Assembly: GCA_032622095.1 (NCBI GenBank)
Contig: CP136066.1
Location: forward strand, 190,142,816-190,206,815
Reading direction: 5' to 3'
DNA from: Siphonodentalium dalli
Lineage: Eukaryota > Mollusca > Scaphopoda > Gadilida > Siphonodentaliidae
DNA: 64,000 bases
Of the stretch, positions 1-11,759 are shown piece after piece. The translations under genes were made by a program, and so were the position numbers. The notes under the pieces were generated by a model. That model did no database searches. It was given only the letters and a program-made list of their open reading frames with translations, and had not been told where the DNA came from. Positions within the stretch are counted from its first letter, which is position 1; the number at the start of each line of letters is the position of its first letter.

Positions 1-1885
1 TCTTTGATGACTAAATACTCATTGACGAGTAGTTTACATTGGGAATGTCCCAGATAATACTTGTTTTTGTTAACACTGGTTGTCTGGTCATTCCCTGCGA
101 ATGACTTAATATAAATCTTCTGCACCTGTATACATATTATTAAAACATCCCTCCAATTGAATAATTTACGCCAAACCATGATGCTTTAGTATAGAAATGG
201 TTAAGCTTCAGTAAGGTATAATTTAGTCCATAATGTTCGGGCCCACTTAGCTATCTACGTGCGAATATGAATTGTGACGCCTGGTTACTGCAGTATGTTT
301 TTGTGACATCTGAGGCTATCTGTCGACGACACTATATATAGTACTTTTATCAGGCGAGATGCACTCGCACGGATATGTGAAATTCACAGCCGTATACGAC
401 ACCATAGTGTCAGATAGTGACAATAAAAGGCTAAGATAGCACGCATGTATACGTCACGCGATATTATAATGCGCTTGACACTTGAGGGCGACTTTTTCTG
501 CTCAGTTTCCACACTGCATCCGATAAGTGTTGCCAATATACCCCCATATAACATATAATTACCTGATATCTCAGGCAATTATTGCACTACCCGATTGGCC
601 ATGATCGATATATTGGTTCTCAGGACAGGCTGAGGTCACGGTGGTAAGTCGTTAAGGCTGTTAAGCGCTATTCGCCGGATGTCGTGAATTATGTTCCAGA
701 GTAAAGGGCGACTCAGCACTTATCTCGGGTTTCCGTGGCATGCGCACTTGAATCTCAACTCATCTCATCTCAATCCATTGCGGAATGTGAATACCGAATG
801 GCCAGTCTAAATAAAATTAGACCGTGTTTTATAGGGAGTGGTATAGTCGATTTCTTTGAAATTTTCGGCGATGTTGGTAGAATGCTACATTCTCCAGGGT
901 TGGCATAGTGCCTGAGTACTAACTTAACAATTTCACGCACCCGAACAAGTCCATAATATGTCTTTAATGACTATCTTTTTAATACAATGTACTCCTATCC
1001 ATATAATATACACACACATGTAGTATTTATTCAAATAGAATATACCTATATTTCTAAATGTATACATGCACTCATGTGCCATGCACTATCCAATTTATAT
1101 TATTTGAATTGCATTAAGTTTATCTCTATGCATATATGTCACTATACGACGATGAATTGAATTATAACATACACCACATCGCACCATGCATGGACCCAAC
1201 TGCATCAACATAAGAGCCCTCGTCTGAATATTCGTTTTCACAGAGGAGTGTGCTTCAGTTAATTATTCGGTTGTATATTATCAATTCGTACATGAATCAT
1301 ATCAGACGATCTCTCTATTCATGATGACTTACAAAGCCAATCACCCTGAACATCGCTTTTATACTAATTAGCAATGGCGTTACACAAATTACACGCGGGT
1401 TGCCAGGCATTGCATGAATTAATTGGGAGGGAGAAATAATTACCACTTAAAGCATAAAGCAAACATTATGCTAAGATGAATCGAGGATTGGCACTTAAAG
1501 ACACACATGCTGTCCGGACAATATCTTTTACTTGAATTAGGTGTAAGTCATTTCGTAACCTGACAAGCTGGTATATCTTCCAAAAACAAAAATTCAACTC
1601 GAACCCCAGTGTGAGTCAAATCGTAACTTATATATAGCTTACTCAACAGGTAACACCCTGAGTCATTTCGTACCGTCTGCCTTTAAGTAGGCTGCACACC
1701 CATATTTATATCTTAGATTGCCATATCAACTTCAAGTCGCAAACAAAATATTTAAAAATAGGAAGCTTCAGGAAAAATGATGTTGTAATAATTCAACGTC
1801 CTCCCGCAAGCAGTCCAAATTGAGTGTGCAGTTGAATGGACCAAGGCGAATGGTAGACCCGGTAATTCAGACACACAACAGATAG
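1..1885. other. No gene seen; intergenic with dispersed repeat fragments
   Basis: No open frame here resembles a protein and no exon with matching splice sites could be built. Bases about 10-35 carry the ACTAAATACTCA..GAGTAG motif that also forms the satellite near 46.1-46.7 kb and the end of the palindromic element at 57.44-57.72 kb, so the window opens in a relic of that family. Bases 828-965 are a dispersed repeat whose second copy is at 49610-49750. Confidence 0.5.
828..965. repeat. Dispersed repeat, copy 1 of 2
   Basis: About 140 bases match 49610-49750 in the same orientation. Shared blocks include GGTCGATTTCTTTGAAATTT (here with one A in place of G) and CATAATATGTCTTTAA, with scattered substitutions and small indels. 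There is no coding potential. It is probably a fragment of an unclassified mobile element. Confidence 0.6.
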
Positions 1886-1889
1886 TTTG

Positions 1890-2175
1890 TGTATACTATG
1901 GTATACATAATAGGAGAGTACCATAGTATCTGTACCATGGTCTACTATGATACTACCCTAGTATCTGCACCACGGTACTACTCTGGTAGTACCATAGTAC
2001 CCGCACCGTGGTAACATACCATAGTACCTGTACTATGGTAGTACCATATTACTTGTACCACGGTACTACTATGGTAGTACCATTATGTACTGTAGTACTA
2101 CTATAGTACTTTTACTATGGTGCAAGTACTATGTTACTGTGCCAAACATACTGTGGTACTTTTTACAATTATATT
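1890..2175. repeat. Degenerate GTACCATGGTA-type tandem repeat
   Basis: The stretch is built from short self-complementary words such as ACCATGGTAC, TACCATAGTA and GTAGTACCATAGTAC, repeated irregularly more than ten times. Each word is palindromic, so the region can fold in many ways. It is non-coding. Confidence 0.8.
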
Positions 2176-2216
2176 ACCATGGTACTGTTTTATAATGGTG
2201 GGTATCTTCGTTTCAG

Positions 2217-2406
2217 CCACAGCGCCATAACACGACGTTGTCAGCATTATCGGTTGAAGAATTTCTGCGCAGATGGTTAATTTCACACAGGAAATCACTT
2301 CACTGTACGCTGAAACCACCGACCATCGGAAAGCTAATGACAAACTTTCCCAGATACACGAATCCGGGAGCATTTCCTGAACGTGGATCTCAAATCGCTT
2401 ATCTGG
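2217..2406 (+). CDS. Possible internal exon of unknown gene
   Basis: A 63-codon open stretch lies between a good 3' splice site (CTTCGTTTCAG ending at 2216) and a possible donor (G|GTTAGA at 2407). It reads in frame from CCA CAG CGC and includes SVEEFLRRWLISHRK, TLKPPTIGKLMTNFP and NPGAFPERGSQIAYLG. The composition looks like protein rather than random translation. I do not recognise the domain, there is no start codon and no partner exon was found. It could be an exon of a neighbouring gene, a transposon fragment or chance. Confidence 0.2.
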
Positions 2407-2650
2407 GTTAGACGGTTATCGTCTAGCTGGTGGCACGAAGTGTATATAATTTGACAAGCTGCTGTGTTCACCTTACAACTGTCAAACCTTTGGCTTATTA
2501 CATGTAGGTGCCTCAAATCTGAGGGATTTTTTCTGGCCTTTGTCCCATAACCACATGTATCGTTGGGCTGCTTATATAAGCGAGATCACTGGGTCGCGGC
2601 GTATTGGATTCATCCAGCTCCGTTCCGTGGTTTCAGAGATTCTTCCAGCC

Positions 2651-2733
2651 AAAGTTTTGGAGCAGCATTTCCATATATGGAGCTTTTGAATTATTCATGA
2701 CTTCCATATATGGAATGCTACTCCAAAACTTTT
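2651..2733. repeat. Imperfect inverted repeat with a TTCCATATATGGA motif in each arm
   Basis: The left arm AAAGTTTTGGAGCAGCATTT is answered by a right arm AATGCTACTCCAAAACTTT, and each arm carries TTCCATATATGGA or its near copy. The loop is short and AT-rich. It is probably a miniature palindromic element or the remnant of one. Confidence 0.6.
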
Positions 2734-2739
2734 ACCTGT

Positions 2740-4240
2740 AGCACTAAAACCACAGTGACGGAACCGGACCTGGTGGATCCAATACTATATGGCCGCGAGT
2801 TAGTGACAGGGCATACAGGCCTAACGCACAATGCACTCCATCAACTGAGCCACCGGGAACACTCGGTTCGGAGCTCATCTATATTTGGTGTCACCTGGTC
2901 ATCTCAAACATATTTCTCTGGACCATCAATACCACCTACGAGAAACGAACTGCCGTCCCGCAGAGGAAAATATCTAATGTAAACACACCAGGTAGTTAGG
3001 CGCACATGGCGGAAATGAAACCAAGGCTATATTTATAATGAATCCAAACCGCAAGTCTGCGTGATTTCACGTAATCTAAACCAGATGACACCCCTCTACA
3101 ATGATTGCAATATCGATTAGATTGTCAGTGCTTTATCACAAATCATCAGGTACGGGTGGATCGCTCGACAAGCGAGAAGACATATAGTCATATACCCCGC
3201 CATATATAACATGAAATGTTTATGAATATTTGCATAGAAATGCTCCCACGCAGACACGAGCCAGCAGTGAGCCAGCGGCAATAAAAAGCGCGAACGAGTT
3301 TAAATAAATTTGTAAACAATTGCACTTACTCCTGTTTGTGGTCCAGGTCCGAATCCACCTGATTACTATTCTGGTCAGCCATTAATCCGGGTATGCTATG
3401 TCCGCATATTAAGGAATTTAAATCCACACACAGTGAATAGAATATCACTACGAGTGGGAAGTACTATTAGCGGTTCATCATCACTCCACCGTGGAAATTC
3501 ACGTTACTATTTTTATGATATAGGTAATATACAGCTGCGAACGAAACATGAGGTCAACCGACAATTGGCAAACAATAAGCGATAGGGTCGGACACACTTT
3601 TAATAGCAGTAATCGTGAATCTTGGTGTCGAATTATAATTCCAGGTTATAGCTGGTTATACATATATAATGTAATTCAAGTAGCAGGAGCAACTTGTAGC
3701 TGATCTGGTGGGAAATGTTAGCATCACAGTGTTGTCATATTGACCTGAATGCGGCCCTATTCAACGAGTATGTACGCGTCGTGTCTATCTAAAATACGGA
3801 TGGGAGTGGACCATTTGGTAAATACGAGGGGAGATTCGACTTATACGATGCAATCAGATAAGACCCATTGAGAGATATCGATCGTTTTGTAAATAATTGA
3901 AAGGTCTTAGGTAATAGAGTGCCCCAAGGAAGTGTTGTCTCGACTGTAAATTACTAAGGAAAGATATTAATGGTCTATTTACCGGCGACAAACATGACCA
4001 AAAGTTTACACACATAAAATTAAAGCGAAACATGGTGTTCGTGTCTCAAAATGGATGTATTGAATGGCTATTTCAAGTTTCCCGTTCCATGGACTGGACT
4101 AAATTGATAACTGCATGCTATAATAACATACGGACTACATGATGTATACCTGTATTCGTCCGGATGAATATTGAAGTGGTAGTAAATTATTGCCCCCAAA
4201 AGGTACAATTTACATTCGGTTATGTTACATGTTATGTGAG
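2740..4240. other. No gene seen
   Basis: Open frames here, such as 2710-2982, have no recognisable domain and no splice context. The sequence is AT-rich intergenic DNA with no obvious repeat structure. Confidence 0.4.
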
Positions 4241-4246
4241 TTTGGC

Positions 4247-4503
4247 AATGGAATTGATGATTGCACGGATGGTCACCTTGATTATGCAGTTTATCTTCTG
4301 CAAATTGGGGGATATAGAATCTGAACAGAATGGATACAATATTGTTAATTTGATATACTTCCCACAAGATGGGGTATAAGCAGAACGAGGTCCATACAGG
4401 GCGAATTTGGTGATTCTAGATAGCTGTATGGGGTAATATAACTAAATTTACCTTCTGGGAACCTCATTCTGCAAATGTCAGACACATTATATCCAGGCTT
4501 GAC
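4247..4503. mobile_element. Family A palindromic MITE, partial copy
   Basis: The right end shows the family hallmarks: GAACCTCATTCTGCAAATGT, then CAGACACATTATATCCAGGC. A diverged inner arm, GCAGAACGAGGTCC, lies at 4381-4394, and the inner block TTATGCAGTTTATCTTCTGC lies further left. The same family recurs at 29.2, 32.1, 36.6, 38.5, 39.7, 41.3-44.8 and 47.3 kb. The left terminus is not recognisable here. Confidence 0.7.
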
Positions 4504-4721
4504 CACGGATTTCTGAAAGTTTTCGAGTAAAATACCCCCTGTGTGAAAGTAGCCGTTACCGTTTCTTTACTGAATGGATTCTTCCATTCAGCAATAAGAG
4601 TATGCAATGGAATGGTCTATTATTCATCTGGAGGGATGTTCGGGAACCGTAAAGACAACGGGTAAAACAAAAACAGATGATACAAGTGCGAAAGGATTAA
4701 TATTCATTGGTGGGAAATGCC

Positions 4722-5159
4722 TAGATCCTGTCAAGATTCTCTACTCTGGCTAACGCCCGTAGAGATCATACTCCACCAGTACAAAACCTGTGAACTTTTT
4801 GAAGTTTTGACAGGGAACCTAAGTCGAAAAAATAACTTGGGGAATATATTTGTTAGTTATTATCCTGTTCCTTAATAATATACTTCACTGTAGGTGAAAG
4901 TACCAACTCGAAATTGTATGTATTTCTGTGATTTTTGCGAGCCGATATCGCAATAAACATTGAATTAATTACCCAGGAGAAATTCTATAATTGTACACGA
5001 CGCAAAGCAATCTCGCTGACAAAGTCACTTAAATCGTGACATTTCGAGTTGGGACCTTCACCTACATTGAAGTACATTATTAAGTTACAAGGTTTTGTAC
5101 TGGTGGAATATGATCTCTACGTGCGTATAGCTAAGAGTAGATATTCATGCCATGATCTA
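4722..5159. mobile_element. MULE-like MITE (family F) with 9-bp target duplication
   Basis: A 438-bp non-autonomous element is flanked by the perfect 9-bp direct repeat GGAAATGCC (4713-4721 and 5160-5168). Its termini are inverted: TAGATCCTGTC on the left and TAGATCATGGC as the reverse complement of the right. The two halves are long imperfect inverted repeats, for example ACCAGTACAAAACC and GGTTTTGTACTGGT. A second copy is at 11064-11503. A 9-bp duplication is typical of Mutator-like elements; that assignment is inference, because no transposase is present. Confidence 0.85.
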
Positions 5160-5169
5160 GGAAATGCCC

Positions 5170-5925
5170 AGATAATATATAGGTTCAACAAACGGATTTG
5201 AACTTTTATTTGAACATTTCTTAAGGTGGCTACTCATCAATGAATATTTAGTAAAGAAATTGTGTTGTTTCTGCTCGGATGTTTGAAACAGGTACAGTTG
5301 CTCTCGAAACAATCTTCGGTGTACGTGAGAGTGCCGATTATGAAACTATTGTGTTGCGTTTTGTTATCTATTTTATCGTATAACGTTAGGCCTAATTCTT
5401 TCAAGTGCATGGTGCATTAATATGCATAACATACAATGTACTTTATAGACGCGTGGGCTGCAGGGAGCTTTAAACCGACGTTGCATGAAAGTCGAACCCA
5501 GTAGCTATTTATTATCTTATGGCAATATCCTTCTTAAGATTGATAGATCACGGATACAAGGCGAGGCAACGTGGGCGAGACTTTCGATGAGAAACGTGCT
5601 GGTGCAATACGCTGAATGTGTCATGCTCAGCATTTGTTTTGTGATAAAGCTACCCAGTTTCTCATATAACCGTAAATGCATATCTATTATAGTATACTCG
5701 TCTGTAGTCGGTGACACTATATATCGGTAATGTTTATTAAACATTTAAAACTAAATTGTTTCTATCCATGCATAGAATTTTAGTAACATGTGTAATGTTA
5801 GCATAGTTCTCAACGTAGGTAACTATCACAATTTTGGAAACATTGGCAAATTTATCACACAAAATAAACCTGGTTAGAATGACAAATTCAGCGTGATAAG
5901 CCAGCAATGTATCCTCTGCTATACT
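5170..5925. other. No gene seen; downstream of the Ser-rich exon
   Basis: This would be intron of the minus-strand gene whose exon ends at 5984. Overlapping open frames on both strands (5485-5730 and 5517-5744) lack domain similarity and splice context. I could not find the next exon here. Confidence 0.35.
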
Positions 5926-5983
5926 ATCAGCTTATATAGACATGTGCATATATATGCAGACAGTTGTGTTCTGGTATACATAC

Positions 5984-6740
5984 CCAGTTCCACCCGGAAC
6001 AGTGGCGAGTTTTGATTTTGAGCTCGATTCTATTCTCTCCTCACTCATTTCTCGTGTCGTTTCGAATGACGTCGACATATTATGCTGCGTTTTGTCCTGA
6101 GATCCGTTCCTGTTTCCCGGAAAGTCATCATCATCATATCCCTGATGAACAGTCATTGACCGAAGAGTATTTTGGGTCGAAGTCAACTTGCTGGACCTCT
6201 GAGAAAATGAGCTAGAGCTAGCAGTATGGAGCTCACTAACACTCGCCTGGTCATTCAAAACAGCTTCTGACGATGGTCTTGAGCTAGAATCCTCCGACGT
6301 TCTGGCACCAAACACAGAACGTTCATTGGTTGTCGAACGTGACACACTTTCTTCGACCCGTGTTTCTGATTGAGATTGTTCTAACCTAGAACATGATTCC
6401 AGGACTCCAGTGTTCGGTATTTTCCCATTCATTCGAACAGAGCTGGACGATATGTCTGCTGCTTCGGCAGTAACACTGGCCGAAAGGAGGGCCGAACCAC
6501 CAGACGTGACCGGAGACACCGATCCTGTCGTGTTAACTTGGTTACCATTTTCACGGAAGTCTGGTCTCTGGTCCTCGATTATTTCGAGTTCCTCACTCTC
6601 CTCGAGAATAGAATTTTGTGCCGATAGGCTGGAAGAACTGGTCACGTGATTTGCATCTCCATAACCCTTCTCCGCCTTCGTCAGCACATTTATCTCTTGG
6701 GTTGTTGACCGAGTGTATTTCTTCTTTTGTCGCGGCATCT
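5984..6740 (-). CDS. First coding exon of an unidentified Ser/Thr-rich protein (partial)
   Basis: The exon reads from an ATG at 6738 for 251 complete codons to a splice donor (ACTGG|GTATGT, last exon base 5984), leaving phase 2. Just before the ATG is a 3' splice site (TCCATTGCAG|AG), so the transcript probably has an upstream 5'UTR exon. The protein starts MPRQKKKYTRSTTQE and is then polar and low-complexity. It contains runs of serine, acidic patches (EESEELEIIED near residues 45-55 and YDDDDFPG near 200) and many SS/ST pairs, as expected for a disordered N-terminal tail. I recognise no catalytic or binding domain. Open reading continues past the donor to 5932, but those codons look intronic. 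The remaining exons lie left of here or outside the window. The long biased open frame and matching splice sites make it likely to be real; its function is unknown. Confidence 0.5.
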
Positions 6741-6789
6741 CTGCAATGGACGAATGATTCTCATCATACACATGTACCAACGATATATC

Positions 6790-9700
6790 AGTGGGTTATA
6801 TGTTACGCATTATATATGGAAAGAAAACAGATCATTAAGAAATGACATATGTCAATTCTCGTAAGGGATGTCTGGGATATTTCAGCAGGTCCACGTGATT
6901 AATTATCGTTGATTTTTCTTGAAACAATGTGTGTAATATCGAAACCTTACATGAGATTGCTTATTTGCAAAGCCAACATTTAAGCTGAACATAGCCGATC
7001 ATATATACATATATCGAAAAACAATTTATACAAGCACTTTATACGTTAACAATTATAAAATAATATTTCCATAACAAATTTATAATAAAATTATAACTAG
7101 ACACAACGCGTATAATCCATTAACAAGTACATTGCATAACTATGCAATTTCCAATTTAGGGATGTGTTGCATTAGATAGATATGGCCATGTCCATATCAC
7201 ATCCTCGCTTGAAATTTAACTATATATGTATCTAATTTGTTTGTGACGCGATATAATTTTAATTTTTGTAGATGTGGTCCACTTCCACGTCTCAAATGGA
7301 CAAATTGCGGGTGTAAGATTGATAACTCTAAAATCAAGTGGTTATTATTAAAAAAATACAAAAATTAACACATTTCAAAAATCGATATCTGATCACTCTG
7401 AAGGGTGGTTTCCTCGACTCGAATCAAATATCTTTTACCCCCGAAGCCAAAGAAATAGTAATGTAGGGGTGCTTAATCGGATTGAGTACCTTTAACAGAC
7501 TTAATTGTCAACCAAAGAATATATATTTTCATATTCCCTGGGATTGTATCCAAACCGGTCCACACAATTTAACCTCACATCAAATTGAGTATATAAGTTT
7601 TCAAAGCATGTATGTCTGTCCGAGAATATATATTATATACACAACAGTCCAGATAATCAATAATTTGACGATCCGAGATCTGTATTAATACCACAACAAA
7701 TCGAACTTCGTCACAGCAGTCAGCAGATGACAAACTCTGTAAATAATTTGTAAATTTTCCAGATCTATTTGGTTTAGTCCCATATGTATACTTCGAAGTC
7801 AATATTCACAAACCTGTCTCACAAAAACCGACGCGCGCTGTGCATTTGCTTACGTTTCATTTGATTGGTAATTGGTACAAACTTACAATTGAATTGAGGT
7901 TTCACCGATTTTCTTATTGATACACGGGTCGTGAGCAGTTGCTTGCCAGCCAAGTTAAACTTTTACCTTATTGGCTGCGACCTCTTTCATTGAAGTTTTG
8001 CGAACAAGTATTAAATGGCCAATTAAGTGATTCAAGAGCTGGGGTTTAAATACCCGCACCCCACACACAGAATGAGAACCATATCTCTTCAAGAAAATCA
8101 GTTGCCATTGCCTTTGTGTCAATGTCAAAACTGACAGGGCGTGTTTGCCAAGAATATAACAATTCGCTGACTGACTATCCATTGACCAAAACATTTCAGT
8201 GACACTATTGTCAGTGCGGGCATGCATCGATAAACCCAAAAGAGTCAAGGCCCGGCGTTATTAGTTTCAACTTTCCCCGCTCTCTTTTGAACGATGCCCC
8301 GTCCAATTTGACGCCACAAACTGCTATGAATGTGTCCGTCCTCTTATATAGCCGTCCTCTTATATAGCCAACAAATAATTATAGTTTAGATAGTCATATC
8401 TCGTCGTTCAAGATGCTGTTTTATCAGACTCTGAACTTTAAATTCAAACGTTTCGCGCCGAATTTGCACGAAAGAGCGTTCGTGTAAAATAAAATTAAAA
8501 CAAATACATCCATGATTCTAATTGTATAATAAATTCATAATTCAATGTTCTTGTAATGTTCGTTTGGTGCCTGTGCGTTACGAATGCCGTTGGATGTAAT
8601 CAAATTCCACGTTCTATATATACGCGCCTGGTAAAAGCAGAAATTGGCTTAATGGGATTTTTAAAAATTAATTTGGCGTTAAATGGGCTGGACATCTTGA
8701 TATATGTGTTTATTAACGCTTGTTGCTAGATTACCACTGCATATAACGAAGCTCGCGTTCATCGCTTTTGACTCAGCATGAGGTTATTTCAACAGTGATA
8801 ATGAAGTTTGGCACTCGAAAGTTGTTTGTTTAAATTAAGCTAATGATTTATGTTTTCCGGTAGGTGTGTGATGCTTAAATATCTCTCGTTTAGTTTTACT
8901 TATGCTACCATTATAGACGAGGATGGTGTATGCACTGATAACCTGGGGATGTATATAACATGATGAATATGTAAACACAATTTCGTTTGAACCCCCCTCC
9001 GAATAAGTAAATATGGTGTATATATCTTCCATGAACTTTCTGTATATCTAGATTTAGTGGAGCTTCTGTCAGTAGGGAATTACTATTTTCTCCAATTATT
9101 TTCCACGAACCAGGACAGAAAAAGTGGCTAGTTTTAGAACATTACTATACATTTAGATCGAAATTGTTTTCTTTTAAACCACATTTAAGCGAAACTGTAG
9201 TAACATCAGGTGTTTTTCGTTTTTGTTATGTTTGGAAACAACACTGCAAGACGTGCTATGCATGCTGGCTTCAACTATGAATTCATAGAAAATGTTGCGG
9301 GAAGTATTACAAGGAATAGAGAGCGCATTTTAATTGACAGATATAGAAGCTGACCATGATGAAAATATCTTATTATACATTTGTACATACTTATATCTTG
9401 TTCATGTCCGCATTTTGCGTAGCAGTTTGTGTTGCCAACCATGTAACCACACTTTTAATGTACAGCTTTGTGCGTAGCGCTTTAAAGCAGTCTCAAGCTA
9501 TCCAGTGATGACGATTTGATAACATATATGTCGACATTTCATTTAAACTACAGTAAATAACATTGGATCCGTTTCTTTTCCTTTCAAGCGGTGCCATGCT
9601 AATCAACAGACTGTGCTAAACTACGATTTTACAGTTTCACACTATATACGGATGAAAGAATCTGTTGAATCTCCACAATTTGTCATGATGCCAAAGAACA

Positions 9701-11060
9701 ACCCACTCCCCCCGCGTGCAGGCATACCGTTTATTTGATTAATAAAGAGAAGGGAATTCTCAAAATCTTCAGGAATAATCCAAGGAATTAAAGATGGTCT
9801 ATCCCCTCCCAGCAGATTGTATATTGATTCCAGGGTAAAACATAACTGATATGAATCGAGGACACCAGTCCGGAAAAGTTTCTATCAATTGATTTCAATT
9901 TTATTTTGGATTTGTTATGACATTCGTCGGTCAGTTTTAGGGGCTATCTATAGAACATAAATCAGCGCAAAAATGTTCGGAGGATACTCAGAAGGAGAAC
10001 CGTATCTTGTTAGCAGCCTCAGTCATGGCAAATTGCAGATCAGATAAGATATTTACCGCGAAAAACGATCGAAATAAACCACTTTATTATGCCTTTATGG
10101 ACTAATATATATCCCATCTTCAGTTACATAAATATATATTTCTCGTATTGAAATCGTGGTTTATAAACATTTTGTTGTATTGTGGTCAGGACGAGATAGA
10201 CCTCCTTTAAGTAAGACACACTTCTGAAGTTTTGACCATCCTGCATATATGGTGAGGATATAACATTATTTGTGTCTATGCCTATAGCTTACTGCATCTA
10301 GCTTACATTATTGTTAACAAAAATAACATTCAAATCTGATTATGATGACGGAGATAGAGAATTATAAGTATATAATTATAAGTAGAAGTTATTACAGGTG
10401 GACAGATGCATGCACAAATATATCTACATGAACATGCGCGGACTGACTCAAGTGCGGACGGACCCCCCAACCAAGATGATGTCAAATCCATTTAATTTAC
10501 ACTTTGACTGTCGACTCCCATTTACAGACATGCACAAAGTAGAATAATCGCGGATAAGGGGTATTTTACTATTTGGACATTTACTAGCCCCCTGATCCTC
10601 GTGTTTTGGAGGGAAAGAACAGTCGTAAATGTCCAAATATAAAACAAGATCTTTCCAGATAAGTCTATATACTTTGGTGGACTAGGCAGTCAACGTGTTT
10701 TAATAGAGAAGATATAGTACTTGGTTAATTAAGAACTTCAAACTTATGTTTTACTATAACTCACTTACCACTTCCACCATGTATATATGTATATTTAAGT
10801 TTGAATGCCACCCCCTTACATTATTATTAAAAACCCTCCCGTTGTTTGAAGTCTGAATTTATGCTCGTATTTAGGTCTATTCTCGTATCAAATCATGTTT
10901 TATACACCAGAGTTTATAATTAAGTCTTGTAGATCAGCGTATATTTTTTGTAGACATAGTTTGGAAGTTCAAATAAGCCATGTGAAATATAATTATAAGA
11001 AAATCATTTGGTCTAAAAAAAATAAAAAAATTAGTGGTTATATATGCATTGTGCTTATCA
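6790..11060. other. Long intergenic stretch without recognisable genes
   Basis: AT-rich sequence with no exon I can support. Bases 7310-7480 share a block (CCTCGACTCGAATCAAATAT and flanks) with 30960-31080 in DRC5's second intron, so an old dispersed repeat sits here. Bases 8337-8367 hold a short tandem duplication of CCTCTTATATAGCC. The open frame at 7955-8248 on the minus strand has no domain or splice support. Confidence 0.4.
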
Positions 11061-11063
11061 AGA

Positions 11064-11503
11064 TCATGTCATGAATCTCTACCCCGTAGAGATCATATTC
11101 CACCAGTACAAAACCTTGGAACTTTTTGAAGTTTTGACAGGGAACCTTATAAAGTCGAAAAAATAACGCGGGGAATATATTTCTTAGTTATTATCTGTTC
11201 TTAATAATGTATACTTCACTGTATGCGAAGATCCAAACACGAAATTTCACGATCTAAGTGAATTTGTGAGCGATTTTGCTTACAATTATGGAATTTATCC
11301 TGGGTAATTAATTCGGTGTTTTTTGCGATATCGGCTGAAGTACATTATTAAGGAACATATATAAACTAAGAAATATATTCACCGCGTTATTTTGTCGACT
11401 TTAAAAGGTTCCCTGTCCAAACTTCAAAAAATCCCAAGGGTTTGTACTGGTGGTATACGGTATGATATCTACTGGCGTTAGCCAGAGTAGAAATTCATGA
11501 CAT
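11064..11503. mobile_element. Family F MITE, copy 2
   Basis: This copy matches the element at 4722-5159 over most of its length (GTAGAGATCATATTCCACCA, GTTTTGACAGGGAACCT, CTTAATAATGTATACTTCAC) and keeps the large inverted-repeat architecture. Its ends begin near ATCATGTCATGAAT and close with ATTCATGACAT. No clear 9-bp target duplication could be read, so the ends may be eroded. Confidence 0.7.
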
Positions 11504-11532
11504 CTCATACACATTTGAAATATTGAATGGTA

Positions 11533-11746
11533 CAGTAATGCCCTAAATAACCGACTCCTTAACCACAGCAGAATTATGGGTAAATGTTCAGGATTTAGTC
11601 GGAAATATGGCTTGTTGCCACTCATCGGAAAGCTCTCAGTGAGAGCTTTCCGATGAATGGCAACAAGCCATACTTCCATTCTAAATCCTGAAAAATTACC
11701 CATAATTCTGCTTTGGTTAAGGAGTCGATTATTTCGGGCGTTACTG
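11533..11746. mobile_element. Tc1/mariner-type MITE (family B)
   Basis: A near-perfect palindrome with ends CAGTAATGCCC and GGGCGTTACTG, flanked by TA on each side. The centre is the inverted pair GGAAAGCTCTCAGTGAGAGC. At least four relatives lie in the window (27800, 33339, 36348 and 36737) and all keep the TA flank. The TA duplication and CAGT ends suggest non-autonomous mobilisation by a Tc1/mariner transposase, which is inference. Confidence 0.85.
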
Positions 11747-11759
11747 TAACTGTTTGATG

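Noticed and set aside
2710-2982. 90-codon open frame after the inverted repeat
   Set aside because: The composition is not protein-like and the start lies inside the palindrome arm.
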